In this document: piece after piece, positions 34,231-45,785 of the stretch
How the letters are laid out: each line of letters begins with the position of its first letter
Position numbering within the stretch: position 1 is the stretch's first letter
From: Lampris incognitus
Taxonomy: Eukaryota > Chordata > Actinopteri > Lampriformes > Lampridae
Reading direction: 5' to 3'
Length of the DNA stretch: 64,000 bases
NCBI RefSeq assembly: GCF_029633865.1
Contig: NC_079214.1
Coordinates: forward strand, 27,522,724 to 27,586,723
Made by a program: the position numbers and the translations under genes
The notes under the pieces: model-generated
Databases searched by the model: none
What the model saw: only the letters and a program-made list of their open reading frames with translations
Told to the model about the DNA's origin: nothing

Positions 34231-35020
34231 CAACCTTTTAAACATAATAGAAGGACTTGCACATTCTCTTATGGACTTTGTTTTACTTACGACCATGGAC
34301 TCAGATGAATAATCTCCATATATTTGGATTGTGTGTAGATAGCATGTGCAGAATCACAAAGAAATGTTTCTCTGAAGCTTATAACCACAGGTTTGAGTTG
34401 GGACAGGTGCCTCAAAAAGACCTGTTTGCCTCTTTGTAATGTTCATCACAGTGCTAAACCAGTCCTTTATCAGCAGGGAATTTACTAATCTTATTAAGAC
34501 CTTCCAGTCAGTCTCTTTTCTTCATACCTTAAATACGGCCCTGTGATTTAACATACCGTTATCCTAGTGCCCTTTTTTTATTTGTGAACAATGACCATGT
34601 TTAAGCTCAGGCATTTTTTTCATTGTTGCGTTTTAAACTTTGTTCTGATATAATCCATAATGCTGACACCATATGCTGTGAATCTTGTGTCATATGTCTC
34701 TTCACTTTGTCAAGAATAGAGCTTGATAATGGTTATACAGGAGGGAAAGTTCACCAACAGATTATTTTTTTGTTTTTTTTTGGATGTGGTTCTGTATTGT
34801 GTGCATCTCTTGATGTGTTTAGTGATGTAGTCTTCTTGATCTTCCATGTCAGCTCGGATTTGTGTCCCGGATAATTAACTCCGGCAAGGTATTCATTGTA
34901 TCTTTTGCCTTTTTCCTTGATTAAATAAAGAATAGTACTGTGTGCTCACTGTCATTGCAGAATATATATATACACATACCTACATACATATATATACATA
35001 CATACATACATACATATATA

Positions 35021-36239
35021 CACTCACTGGCCACTTTATTAGGTACATCTTGCTAGTACCGGGTTGGACCCCCTTTTGCCTTCAGAACTGCCTTAATCCT
35101 TCGTGGCATAGATTCAACAAGGTACTGGAAACATTCCTCAGAGAGTTTGGTCCATATTGACATGATAGCATCACGCAGTTGCTGCAGATTTGTCAGCTGC
35201 ACATCCATGACGCGAATCTCCCGGTCCACCACATCCCAAAGGTGCTCTATTGGATTGAGATCTGGTGACTGTGGAGGCCATTTGAGTACAGTGGACTCAT
35301 TGTCATGTTCAAGAAACCAGTCTGAGATGATTCGAGCTTTATGACATGGCGCGTTATCCTGCTGGAAGTAGCCATCAGAAGATGGGAACACTGTGGTCAT
35401 AAAGGGATGGACATGGTCAGCAACAATACTCAGGTAGGCTGTGGCATTGACACGATGCTCAATTGGTACTAAGGGGCCCAAAGTGTGCCAAGTAAATATC
35501 CCCCACACCATTACACCACCACCACCAGCCTGAACCGTTGATACAAGGCAGGATGGATTCATGCTTCCATGTTGTTGACGCCAAATTCTGACCCTACCAT
35601 CCGAATGTCGCAGCAGAAATCGAGACTCATCAGACCAGGCAACGTTTTTCCAATCTTCTATTGTCCAATTTTGGTGAGCCTGTGCGAATTGTAGCCTCAG
35701 TTTCCTGTTCTTAGCTGACAGGAGTGGCACCCGGTGTGGTCTTCTGCTGCTGTAGCCCATCTGCCTCAAGGTTCGACATGTTGTGTGTTCAGAGATGCTC
35801 TTCTGCATACCTCGGTTGTAATGAGTGGTTATTTGAGTTACTGTTGCCTTTCTATCAGCTCGAACCAGTCTGGCCATTCTCCTCTGACCTCTGGCATCAA
35901 CAAGGCATTTCGCCCACAGAACTGCCGCTCACTGGATATTTCCTCTTTTTCGGACCATTCTCTGTAAACCCTAGAGATGGTTGTGCGTGAAAATCCCAGT
36001 AGATCAGCAGTTTCTGAAATACTCAGACCAGCCCGTCTGGCACCAACAACCATGCCACGTTCAAAGTCACTTAAATCACCTTTCTTCCCCATTCTGATGC
36101 TCGGTTTGAACTGCAGCAGATCGTCTTGACCATGTCTACATGCCTAAATGCATTGAGTTGCTGCCATGTGATTGGCTGATTAGAAATTTGCGTTAACGAG
36201 CAATTGGACAGGTGTGCCTAAAAAAGTGGCCGGTGAGTG
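35021..36239 (-). mobile_element. Tc1/mariner DD36E element, frameshifted copy
   Basis: 1,219 bp with inverted tips CACTCACTGGCCACTTTATT and its reverse, flanked by TA. The minus-strand transposase is split in two frames, 35838-36092 (N terminus, [20 protein letters not shown]) and 35053-35877, by an indel near residue 65. Otherwise it is nearly identical to the intact copy at 52993-54215. Confidence 0.92.
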
Positions 36240-36375
<136 letters not shown>

Positions 36376-36419
36376 TTTTTTTTTTTTAAACATTTTTGGA
36401 TTTTCCCTACTTTTTCTGG

Positions 36420-36627
36420 GCTGTAGACTACCACGTTTCCTCCGATAAATGTGGAGTCACCAGCCGCTGCTTTTCACTTCACAGTGAGGAGTTTCGCCAG
36501 GGAGACATAGCACGTAGTGGACAGGGAGGGGGAACTGGGGGGAATAACGGAGGCGCTAATGCAGTGACCAGGACACATACCCACATCCGGCTTCCCACCC
36601 GCAGACACGGCCAGTTGTGTCTGTAGG
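36420..36627 (-). repeat. SINE fragment broken by the outer Gypsy
   Basis: A minus-orientation SINE body related to 59153-59602. It stops at tctgtagg where the Gypsy LTR begins, and the SINE head (gcaacggaatagaccc) resumes at 48329-48345 beyond the far LTR. Confidence 0.65.
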
Positions 36628-36822
36628 TGTTTCGGTGTTAAATGACGAGATGGGTGATAAGTGCTGACATACTCTTTATCTGGCTCAGAGCACAACATCA
36701 TCTGGGCACAACGCCCCTACAACGATACACAGCTGGCAAAGCAGCACCACCCAAATTCCAACAGATGGCAGTAACACACAAACTTGCGCCTTTTTTTAAC
36801 GCGCCATTTAACACCCGTAATG
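36628..36822 (-). repeat. 3' LTR of outer Gypsy
   Basis: 195 bp, clearly homologous to 48144-48323. From 36823 to 37400 lies the noncoding and decayed pol C-terminal part of the element. Confidence 0.8.
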
Positions 36823-37400
36823 TCTTCCTTTTCTGAAATAAGAAACATCTCATTAAGTTCCAGAACTAAACTGTACTTATGTATTTGTGTACTTCGTACT
36901 TAGCCCTCCATTACTGAACATGACATAAATATTACAAATCAATCTCAGAAATTATTATACTGGCAAAATTATTTCAAAATGTTTTATTATACTGTTGCCA
37001 GTATTCAACAAACTTGCAACCTTTTTATTATAACAACAACAATATTGGTATAACAGTCCGACCAAACTACAAATTAAGCCTACAGGTGCCCGGGACAGCC
37101 ATCCAGAGCACAATTGTGTAAAGGGCCTTGCCGGGGTATTTGCAGGACAATGGGGAGGCAGAACGTCAGAATGCCCGAGTGGGGTACCAGGGGGCAGAGC
37201 AGCGCATATTCTGTGACCACTCGGCTCTTCGCCCAGCGCCTCTGGTCTGGGCTGGCATGGCACGTGGGAATGGGGGGGTTGGGCCAGTCTCTTCATTTCT
37301 TCTTTTTTTTTCTCCAGTCTCTTCGGGGGCATGAGCCAGTGGCATGCTTTCCAGATGAGTTCCTGGGTTCTGCGGCAGTGCTGGCTCTGACACCCGCAGG

Positions 37401-39961
37401 TCAACTCTGTTTCGGCGGTACAATGGTCCCTCCACTTCTACCAGGTGGGACCGTGGAGTGACCTTCTGTACACAGAATCCACATCTCCAAATGCCTGTTC
37501 AGTTTCCTAGTAGTGGCTTCATCTGCTTCGCCCACTGTGAGTTCCCTTGCTGATTTGTCATAGATCACTTTGGAGATCTGTCTTCTGTGATGCAGCTGGT
37601 CCAGTACCCCGGTCACCACACATGGCTCCAGTAGCCTGTAGGCCACAGGCAGCACGGTCTTCAAACGCCTCGACATCAGGCGCTGGGCTGGAATACTGTC
37701 CATACCCTCTGTTGGTGTGTTACGCCACTGCAGGATTGCCTTCCAGGCATCATTACCCTCACGGAGAGCTTTCTTGCATAAGTTCTTGGCTATCTTCACG
37801 GCAGCCTCAGTCTTACCATTAGCTTTGGGATGGCATGGCGAGGAGGTGATGTGCTCAAACTCCCAGTCTGCAGCAAACCGCTGGAATTGGTGGCACGAGA
37901 ACTGGGGCCCATTATCAGAGATGACCTGGTCAGGTTGACTGTAGTGAGCAAACTGAGCCCTGCAGTGTTTTATTGTCATCTCAGCTGAGAGGTCTAGAAG
38001 AAGGTCAATTTCTCAGAAATCAGAATGGTTGACTAGCAGGAGGAAATCTTTGCCACGATGCTGGAAGAGGTCTAGGCTTACAATCTGCCAGGGGCATGTT
38101 GGCAGCTCGTTCCACATCATTGTCTTCCTCTGCTTGCCAATGGTGTATTCGTTGCAGACAGTGCATTTGCCTACAAAGTCCTCGATTTTGCTCCGCATCT
38201 CCGGCCAGTACAGGTGCCACATGCTTGCCTGTAACAGGCCTTTGCCCCTATGTGACAGGAGTGCACTCGTGCCAACATTTCGCAGTGGAGTGAACTGGGA
38301 ATGATAACTCTTTCACCTTTGAATAGTACTCCATTTTGAATACTGAGCTCCTCCTTAAATGTCCAATATTCCCTTGCTGCCAGTGGAGTTTAATCTCTGT
38401 TCAGGCCAGCCGCGCAGAGTCACAGATTTCACAGTCTGGAGTTGCTCATCATTGTCAGTGTGCTGCCGGATCTGTATGAGTCGCCGGTCTGTGACATTGA
38501 GGTAGTCAGCCTGGTTGATGAGCACCACATCCAGCTGCTCTGTCTCTAAACTACAGACAGTGTGCTCGTTGTGCGTGGACCCTGCATGTGTGTTTGACAC
38601 AGTGGCCTTGCTGAGGGTATTGCTCACATGCATTTCTGGCCCTGGCTTACACACCACCCTGAGGTTGTAGCTCTGCAGAGCCAGCAGCATGCTCTGCAGA
38701 CGCTTCGGGGCACTCAGAAGGGGCTTGCTGAATATGGTGATGAGGTGCTTGTGATTGGTCTCTGCTGTAATGCTGTCGTGTCCATACAGATAATGATGAA
38801 AATGCTGGCACACAAACACAATGCTGAGACACTCCTTTTCGATTTGAGCATAATTCTGCTCTGTTGGTGTGAGGGCCCTCGAAGCGAATGCGACAGGGCA
38901 ACCCCTCTGCATCAGACAGAAGCCCAGGCCATGCTGGCTTGAATCACTCTAAATAGTGATGTCCTTTGCCACGTTGTAGTAGGACAACACAGGTGTTGTT
39001 GTCCCCAGCTGTTTTATCACTTTCACCGTTGCATCATGCTTTGGGAGCCAGTGCCAGACGGCATCCTTGTCCATGAGTCTTCTCAACGACTCGCACACCT
39101 CTGAAAGCCATGGCAGGAATTTGGCCAGGTAGGTGACGAATCCAACAAATTGCTGCACAGCCTTCACATCTGATGGGGGGGGGGGGCATTTCCACAATGC
39201 TTTCACCTTCTCTGGATCTGCCTTCAAACCCATGGAAGACAGGATGTGCCAATGGAAGTGGACCTCTGACACCTTGAAATGGAGCTTTTTTAAGCTAAGT
39301 CACAGCTTGACCTGCCTGCATCGGTCCATTAGGGCCAGCAGCTTGGTGTCATGGTCTCGGTCTGCCTCCTTATCTGTTTCACCACAGCCCATGATGAGAA
39401 TGTTGTCGGCTATGGGCTCTACCCCATTAAGGCCAATCAGCAGTTCATGCTGTTTCCATTAGTATACTTCTGGGGCCACAGACACATCAAAGGGAAGCTT
39501 CAACCAGCGTTTTTGACCCCAGGGTGTCCAAAAAGTGGTCGGGTAGTTGCTGGGCTCATCAAGCTTGCATTGAAGCAAGGCATCCCTGGCGTCCATGAGA
39601 GTGAAAACCCTTACCTTCAGGAGCTTGTAGAGTACATCCTCTACTCTAGTGTGGGCAGGATGTAATGTGATCGTCTCAGTGCTTGGTTGAGGTGCTTTGG
39701 ATCAATGCATATCCGCAGCTTGTCAGGTCACTTAACAATCACCATATTGCTAATCCAGTCTGTTGGCTCTGTAACTGGAGTAATATAGCCCTCCGCTTCG
39801 TATTGATCGAGCTGTTCCTTCACTGCTTTCTGCATAGCAACAAGAACATTGTGAGGTGCACTCTGGACTGGCCAAATCGCTGCATCTAACTCAAAACGCA
39901 CCTCACCTGGCATGGAGTCGACTGGGGTAGTGAAAACATCTTGGTATTTGCTAAGCAGCAT
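37401..39961 (-). pseudogene. Outer Gypsy pol: RT, RNase H, integrase, broken
   Basis: In pol order on minus: RT start (KYQDVFTTPVDSMPGEVRFE, YITPVTEPTDWISNMVIVK at 39728-39961); RT palm near 39440 reading IADNILIMGCG where an active enzyme has a DD pair; RT thumb (38949-39272); RNase H (PVAFASRALTPTEQNYAQIE at 38355-38912); integrase zinc region (CTVCNEYT at 38013-38222); and integrase core (SDNGPQFSCHQFQRFA, CHPKANGKTEAAVK at 37401-37979). This architecture and wording are of the K02A2.6-like Gypsy group. Stops and frameshifts separate all parts. Confidence 0.85.
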
Positions 39962-40303
39962 TCTTAGTCAGGGGCCTGGCTTGAACATTGTCCAAAGCAT
40001 TAAGGTCTGCTGGAATGGTAAACTGCATGAGCTCAAGGGTCACAGCTGGACCCTGAGAGCAATGGCTGCTGACTGGCCTCAACTACCTCGAAATCTAGAA
40101 TGTATCTGCGTCCGCACACAATACACTCTGTAACAAACAGGCCCATGGAGGGCATCAACTGGCCTGAGTTTCACCTGAGTAGAGTCTGAGTTTGGTGATA
40201 CTTGGCACGAGATTGTCTCTGGGTTCAATCCTCATTTTGTCCTTGAAACTCATGACATTACACGTGGCTCCTGAATCGAGTTGACATTGCTACTTCTTGT
40301 TGT

Positions 40304-40954
40304 TCAGTTGAAGAGTGACAAATTACTTTTTTCCTTTCCTCCCACAGCTCCAGTACATTCGTTTGAATAAACATCATTTTCGGTGCTGCCGCTGCCCTGG
40401 CCTGGAATTGAATTGTCCATGGAATGAACTTGTGCCCCCGCTCTCTTGGTTTTGATGCACACTCTTGCAAAATGGTTAGCCATGCCACAGGCTCTGCACA
40501 CCTTGCCATATGCTGGGCATTGCTCTTTTCCCTGCCCATGCGAAGCGCCACAATATCTACATACGGAAAGGCTATATGTAGCCGTATCATATTGTCTCTG
40601 TTGCTTGTCTATGACCGGGGAATTTTCCTTGAATGGCTGCCTGAATGTTGCATTGACGCTGTCTATGTGTGGCCTTTCTTGGTCAATAGACATCAGCCTC
40701 ATATCTGTCAGCTCCACAACATGGCATGTCTTCACTGCAGCCGTCGGTGTTAAATCTTTCTCCCTCAACAGACATCTGCATGTGCCCTCATTTGCAGTGC
40801 CTAGTACAACTTTGTCCCTGATCAGTTCATCTCCCAGCACCCCATAACCACATGTAGCAGCCTTCTCCCTAAGGCTCCGAGTCAGGGTCAGGTAGTCCAC
40901 CCTGGCCCTGATAGCTAGCGTGTTTATTGTGTGTTTATTAAAAAAAAAAGTCAC
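40304..40954 (-). pseudogene. Outer Gypsy gag C terminus with zinc knuckles
   Basis: A 216-codon minus frame: LREKAATCGYGVLGDELIRD, LLREKDLTP, then paired Cys/His knuckles CRYCGASHGQGKEQC and CRACGMANHFARVC. The N-terminal gag (48022 downward) is separated from it by the nested insertions and decays after about 35 codons. Confidence 0.8.
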
Positions 40955-41021
40955 CTATGTTTAGTTGTAGCCTACATCCTGACAAGTTATGTTTTGTTTT
41001 GTTGTTTTAAAGAAAGGGAGA

Positions 41022-41122
41022 TGTGGCGATAGCAGGCTAGCGTTATCTTTGGAAGCCCCGGTAGGGGGCACTAGTTACATGTTGCAATGTGTTTTAGGAA
41101 TAAACCCGGGACTCGTTGTTCG
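41022..41122 (+). repeat. LTR-like fragment next to the P-like element
   Basis: A purine tract (aaagaaagggaga) leads into TGTGGCGATAGCAGG, with AATAAA at about 41100. The text appears to continue on the far side of the P-like element (47794-47836). It is possibly an LTR of yet another element. No target duplication was found. Confidence 0.3.
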
Positions 41123-41238
41123 CATAGACATATAAAGAGTAGACGCCGCATTGGCTGTTGGGGCGCGAGAAATACGGACGCCATCTTGGACCGGTCATCC
41201 TACGAGTTGCCTAGCAGCAGAATACACGACTGAGAAAG

Positions 41239-41318
41239 ATGCCAGAACACTGTTCAGCATATTCCTGCTCCAATCAACGGACCGTCGAAAACAGGGCTCG
41301 GGGGATTACTTTTCACAA
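41239..41318 (+). pseudogene. THAP-domain first exon of the P-like element
   Basis: The ATG opens MPEHCSAYSC then SNQRTVENRARGITFHK, ending at an AA/GTAAGA donor (26 codons plus 2 nt). The Cys-x4-Cys start and the ITFHKFP-type end are the first half of a THAP zinc finger, the DNA-binding domain of P-element transposases and THAP proteins. The downstream partner exon is missing, and Gypsy B sits in what was the first intron. Confidence 0.75.
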
Positions 41319-41371
41319 GTAAGATTGAACATCACTATTGGTTGTATTTTGTGAATATAATATTACTGTAC

Positions 41372-41612
41372 TGTGGTGGACACGTATTGGGGACAGAATT
41401 CATCCCAGGAGCTAAGGGTTAAGTCATGGTTGCCCTGGCAGGTTAACGCAGGGTTAAGTTATGGTTGTCCAGCCAGTTTTCTGGTTATTCTTGCCGCCTC
41501 CGCTCCGTCGAGCTGTGGTTTTGTTGTCTCTCTGATTTACCGTGGATTAAAGAAAGTTGCCTACACGGCTAAAGTGTGAACCTACGGTCTTCTCCGTTCC
41601 TTCGGCTCTACA
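41372..41612 (+). repeat. 5' LTR of Gypsy B
   Basis: TGTGGTGGACACG to CGGCTCTACA. I see about three differences from the 3' LTR over 241 bp. Confidence 0.97.
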
Positions 41613-41664
41613 CTGGTGACCCCGACGTCGGTTTTCGGATAATTTTTCTGAAACCACACACATT

Positions 41665-42359
41665 ATGGCTACGAACGCCGTTGCAATTAAACTGCCGGAG
41701 TTTTGGGAGTCTTCCGCGGCTACGTGGTTCACACAGGCTGAGGCACAGTTCGCGCTCAGAGACATTAACAGCAGACGAGACCAGGTACTACTACGTAGTG
41801 GCAACGCTGGGGTGCGCTACGGCTTCCAGGATAAGTGGTTTCATAACCAACCCACCGGCCGATGGTAAATACGCCGCACTTAAACATCTCCTCCTTGAAA
41901 CTTTTGAACTGTCAACAACGGAGAGAGCACGTCGCCTCTTCGCAATTCAGGGCTTGGGAGATGGCAAACCATCGGAGCTAATGAGCAGGATGTTAAACCT
42001 ACTGGGTCAAGAACAGCCATGTTTCGTGTTTATGGAGCTGTTTCTGCGCAACATGCCGCCCCACGTCCAGACTGCGCTCGCTAACTCCACCATCACTGAT
42101 CCCCGTGAGCTGGCAAAGGAGGCTGACCGATTCTTCGTCGCTACACAACGTTCCTCCCATGCCGGGGTGCTGGCTCCTACCTTCACTGGCCCCCCCGCCG
42201 ACATCGCGGGCGTGGCCCGATGGTGGCGCCACAGCATCAGACCGCTACAAGCCCTCTGGACTCTGTATGTACCACGCTCGATTTGGTGCGAAAGCTAAAC
42301 GGTGCCGTTCCCCCTGTTACTACAGGCCGACGGGAAACGAGAGTGCCAACACTCAGTAG
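41665..42359 (+). pseudogene. Gypsy B gag with two frameshifts
   Basis: It starts [19 protein letters not shown] at 41665. An extra A near 41767 (ATTAACAGC where ATTACAGC keeps frame) moves the sequence to the next frame until an extra C in the run near 42191 (seven C against six in Gypsy A) moves it again. It ends in the CHCC finger [18 protein letters not shown] and a TAG at 42359. Unlike Gypsy A it keeps about 22 residues after LRDI. Gag and pol overlap in the -1 phase. Confidence 0.85.
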
Positions 42360-45300
42360 TGGCCATGAGTGTTGGCGATACGAGCAGGCTACTCTTCATC
42401 CTCGACACCATCTCCGGTCGGCGATTTCTTTGTGACACGGGCGCACAGAGAAGCATGCTCCCTGCTACTGACGTCGACATCATGGGCGGGGAGCGGGCCC
42501 CCCAGTTGGCGACGGCTGACGGCAGCCCTATCCACACCTACGGCGTGCGGTCTGTAGAACTGTGTTTTGGTGGACAACGTTTCACGTGGGAGTTCGTCAT
42601 GGCCAATGTAACGCTTCCCCTCCTCGGAGCTGATTTTTTGTGCGCTTACGGTTTGCTAGTGGACATTCAGAACAGCCGTCTGGTCGATGCCTTAACCTTC
42701 TCCTCCTTCGCATGTACGCGGGGGGAAGCGGCCTATGCAGGTCTAGCCAACTCTCTCTCAGAGGCAGACAAGTTCAACTGCCTCCTCGCTGAGTTCCCTG
42801 ACCTCACCCAGCCTACCTTCTCTGCACCCACCGCTAAGCATGGGGTGGAGCATCACATTGCTACGAAGGGGCCCCCGGTCTATGCCAGAGCCAAGCGTCT
42901 CGACCCCGCCAAACTCGCCATTGCCAAATCTGAGTTCGAGCACCTGGAACGCATGGGGATCATCCGCCGCTCTGACAGCCCGTGGGCGTCCCCACTCCAC
43001 ATCGTCGCTAAGCCTGATGGAGGTTGGCACCCATGCGGGGACTACCGCCGACTAAATGACGCCACCACGCCCGACCGCTATCCTGTCCCGCATATCCAAG
43101 ACTTTGCTGCAAACCTGTCTGGCAAACGCGTCTTCTCAAAAGTCGACCTGGTCCGTGGTTATCATCAAGTTCCCGTGCACCCCTCGGACATCCCCAAGAC
43201 AGCGGTGACTACCCCATTCGGCCTATTTGAATTCCTACGAATGCCATTTGGACTCAAAAACGCGGCCCAGTCCTTTCAGCGGCTGATGGATTCAGTGCTC
43301 CGTGGCCTTCCTTTCATCTTCGTCTATTTGGACGACATACTCATTGCCAGCGCCTCCGAGGAAGAACACCTGTCCCATCTTCACGCCCTCTTCACACGCC
43401 TCAGCCAGCATGGGCTGATCGTCAACCCGGCGAAGTGCCGGTTCGGGCTGACGGCCATTGATTTCCTCGGGCACCGCATCACTGGGGACGGGGCAGTCCC
43501 CCTGCCCTCAAAGATGGAAGTGGTGGCGGCCTTTCCGCGCCCCCAAACAGCTCATGCGCTCAGGGAGTTCATCGGGATGGTGACATTCTACCACCGCTTC
43601 ATTCCCCGAGCCGCCTTTATCATCCGGCCACTGTACGAGGCGCTGAAAGGCATGTCCCCCAACCAGGCGGTCGACTGGACAGCAGAGCGGGACCATGCGT
43701 TCACCGAGACTAAAGCTGCGCTCTCCCAGGCTACCCTGCTAGCGCATCCTTCACCTACAGCGCCTATTTCCATAACCACGGATGCATCGGACTATGCTGT
43801 TGGTGCGGTTCACGAACAGTGGGTGGGGGGGGCTTGGCAGCCTTTGCCCTTTTTCAGTCGCCAGCTTACACCTCGAGAGCGCAAGTATAGTACTTTTGAC
43901 AGGGAACTCCTCGGTCTCTGGCTCGCCGTCCGGCATTTCCGTTTCCTGCTTGAGGGCCGCGAGTTTACTGCGTACGTGGACCACAAGCCCCTCACGTTTG
44001 CCATGTCCAAGATGGCCGAGCCATGGTCCGCTCGCCAGCAGCGACAACTCTCCTACATTTCGGAATTCACTACCGACATCCAGCACATTGCTGGTAAGTC
44101 TAACCAGGTAGCTGACTGCCTCTCTAGGGCAGTGATTGGAGCGGTCCACCTAGGCCTGGACTATGCACAGATGGCCGCTGACCAGGCCACGGACCCGAGC
44201 ATCCTCCATCTCCGGACCTCTGACACGGGGCTCTGCCTGCAGGACGTTCCTTTCAGCGACACAGGTGTCACCCTCCTGTGTGACGTCTCCACAGGACAGC
44301 CCAGGCCCATCGTCCCGCACAGCTGGAGACGCCCCGTATTTGAAGCTGTGCACGGCCTCTCTCATCCAGGCGGTAAGCCATCCGTGCGCCTGACCTCTGC
44401 TAAGTTTGTGTGGGAGGGACTTAAGAGAGACGTGAAAGCGTGGGCCGACTCGTGTGTTTCCTGTCAGCGGGCTAAGATACACCGCCACATTAAGGCACCC
44501 CTGGAACGCTTCGCAGTGCCGGAGAGACGATTTGACCATGTCCACGTCGACCTGGTTGGTCCCCTACCTCCCTCCCATGGGTTCACCTACCTCTTCACTG
44601 TGGTGGACAGGACTACGTGCTGGCCTGAAGCTGTTCCCCTGGCATCCACGATGTCTGCTGATGTGGCCCGGGCTTTTATTGGGTCGTGGGTCTCACGTTT
44701 CGGTACGCCTTCCGACCTTTCATCTGACCGCGGGCCACAGTTTACCTCAGAGCTATGGAATGCTGTGGGTGAGGCTCTGGGCGTCAAGCTTCACCGCACT
44801 ACCGCCTACCACCCTCAGGCGAACGGCCTATGTGAGCGCTTCCACCGGTCCATGAAGGCTGCGCTTCGGGCTACTCTCAAGGACTGCAACTGGGTCGACA
44901 AGCTCCCATGGGTCATGCTGGGCCTGCGGACCGCCCCGAAGGAAGACCTACAAGCCTCCTCTGCGGAGCTGGTGTACGGCACGCCGCTGCGAGTCCCAGG
45001 TGATTTCATGCCCAACGCAACGCGTCCCTGGTCAGCTGTGGACCAACGAGCCTCCTTGCTGGACGGGGTCAGAGCTTTCACACCCGTCCCTACCGCCCAA
45101 CACGGCGCTCCGGTGTCCCAGGTGCCCCCAGGTCTGCAGTCAGCGGACTACGTGTTCATCCGTCACGACGCACACCGCCCCCCTCTGCAACCCCCTTATG
45201 ACGGCCCCTTCCGCGTCCTGGAACGGGGAACTAAGCACCTGGTGGTGGATTTTGGGGGCACGGCCGAGCATGTTTCAGTGGACCGAGTTAAACCCGCACA

Positions 45301-45523
45301 CCTGGACTTGACGCAGCCGTTGGAGTTAGCCCAACCTCCTCGTCGCGGTCGTCCCCCGGCTCCGCCTCCTCCCCCCGTGGAGGCCCGCGCTGCCTCTTCT
45401 GCTCCTCAGGCCGACCTCCACAGGCCCGCGTCAATGCCTCCCAGAGACACTCCGGCCCCTGTTACCCGGAGCCGCCGCGGACGGCCTGTCGTCCCCCCGC
45501 GCCTGCCTGACTTCGATTACTAG
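42302..45523 (+). CDS. Gypsy B pol polyprotein, intact
   Basis: 1,073 codons in order: aspartic protease ([12 protein letters not shown], Asp about 45); reverse transcriptase ([17 protein letters not shown], palm YLDDILIAS at about 342-350); RNase H (TTDASDYAVGAVHEQ about 492, FTAYVDHKPLTFAMSKMAE); integrase with HHCC zinc finger (HGLSHPGG about 683 to CVSCQRAK about 718), catalytic D,D35E (VDLVGPL about 750, SSDRGPQF about 809, CERFHRS about 845), then GPF-type module YDGPFRVLE. The first ATG is given, but translation probably enters by -1 frameshifting from gag. It ends with TAG just before the polypurine tract. All catalytic motifs are present. Confidence 0.95.
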   Translation: MPFPLLLQADGKRECQHSVVAMSVGDTSRLLFILDTISGRRFLCDTGAQRSMLPATDVDIMGGERAPQLATADGSPIHTYGVRSVELCFGGQRFTWEFVMANVTLPLLGADFLCAYGLLVDIQNSRLVDALTFSSFACTRGEAAYAGLANSLSEADKFNCLLAEFPDLTQPTFSAPTAKHGVEHHIATKGPPVYARAKRLDPAKLAIAKSEFEHLERMGIIRRSDSPWASPLHIVAKPDGGWHPCGDYRRLNDATTPDRYPVPHIQDFAANLSGKRVFSKVDLVRGYHQVPVHPSDIPKTAVTTPFGLFEFLRMPFGLKNAAQSFQRLMDSVLRGLPFIFVYLDDILIASASEEEHLSHLHALFTRLSQHGLIVNPAKCRFGLTAIDFLGHRITGDGAVPLPSKMEVVAAFPRPQTAHALREFIGMVTFYHRFIPRAAFIIRPLYEALKGMSPNQAVDWTAERDHAFTETKAALSQATLLAHPSPTAPISITTDASDYAVGAVHEQWVGGAWQPLPFFSRQLTPRERKYSTFDRELLGLWLAVRHFRFLLEGREFTAYVDHKPLTFAMSKMAEPWSARQQRQLSYISEFTTDIQHIAGKSNQVADCLSRAVIGAVHLGLDYAQMAADQATDPSILHLRTSDTGLCLQDVPFSDTGVTLLCDVSTGQPRPIVPHSWRRPVFEAVHGLSHPGGKPSVRLTSAKFVWEGLKRDVKAWADSCVSCQRAKIHRHIKAPLERFAVPERRFDHVHVDLVGPLPPSHGFTYLFTVVDRTTCWPEAVPLASTMSADVARAFIGSWVSRFGTPSDLSSDRGPQFTSELWNAVGEALGVKLHRTTAYHPQANGLCERFHRSMKAALRATLKDCNWVDKLPWVMLGLRTAPKEDLQASSAELVYGTPLRVPGDFMPNATRPWSAVDQRASLLDGVRAFTPVPTAQHGAPVSQVPPGLQSADYVFIRHDAHRPPLQPPYDGPFRVLERGTKHLVVDFGGTAEHVSVDRVKPAHLDLTQPLELAQPPRRGRPPAPPPPPVEARAASSAPQADLHRPASMPPRDTPAPVTRSRRGRPVVPPRLPDFDY

Positions 45524-45544
45524 GGCGAATTCTGGGGGGGCTCA

Positions 45545-45785
45545 TGTGGTGGACACGTATTGGGGACAGAATTCAACCCAGGAACTAAGGGTTAAGTCAT
45601 GGTTGCCCTGGCAGGTTAACGCAGGGTTAAGTTATGGTTGTCCAGCCAGTTTTCTGGTTATTCTTGCCGCCTCCGCTCAGTCGAGCTGTGGTTTTGTTGT
45701 CTCTCTGATTTACCGTGGATTAAAGAAAGTTGCCTACACGGCTAAAGTGTGAACCTACGGTCTTCTCCGTTCCTTCGGCTCTACA
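45545..45785 (+). repeat. 3' LTR of Gypsy B
   Basis: 241 bp, followed by the target duplication GTAC. The stretch 45790-46190 is decayed P-element interior with nothing recognisable. Confidence 0.97.

Larger units (their letters stand above)
41372..45785 (+). mobile_element. Ty3/Gypsy element B (CsRn1-like), full length and young
   Basis: 4,414 bp with two 241-bp LTRs (41372-41612 and 45545-45785) that differ at only a few positions, and target duplication GTAC at 41368-41371 and 45786-45789. The primer site TGGTGACCCCGACGT (41614-41628) is complementary to the tRNA-Trp 3' end, and the polypurine tract is CTGGGGGGCTCA just before the 3' LTR. Pol is intact but gag has two one-base insertions, so this copy looks recent but damaged. 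Confidence 0.97.

Noticed and set aside
40424-40847. Plus-strand frames of 109-133 codons
   Set aside because: They are opposite the Gypsy gag zinc-knuckle frame and have no similarity of their own.
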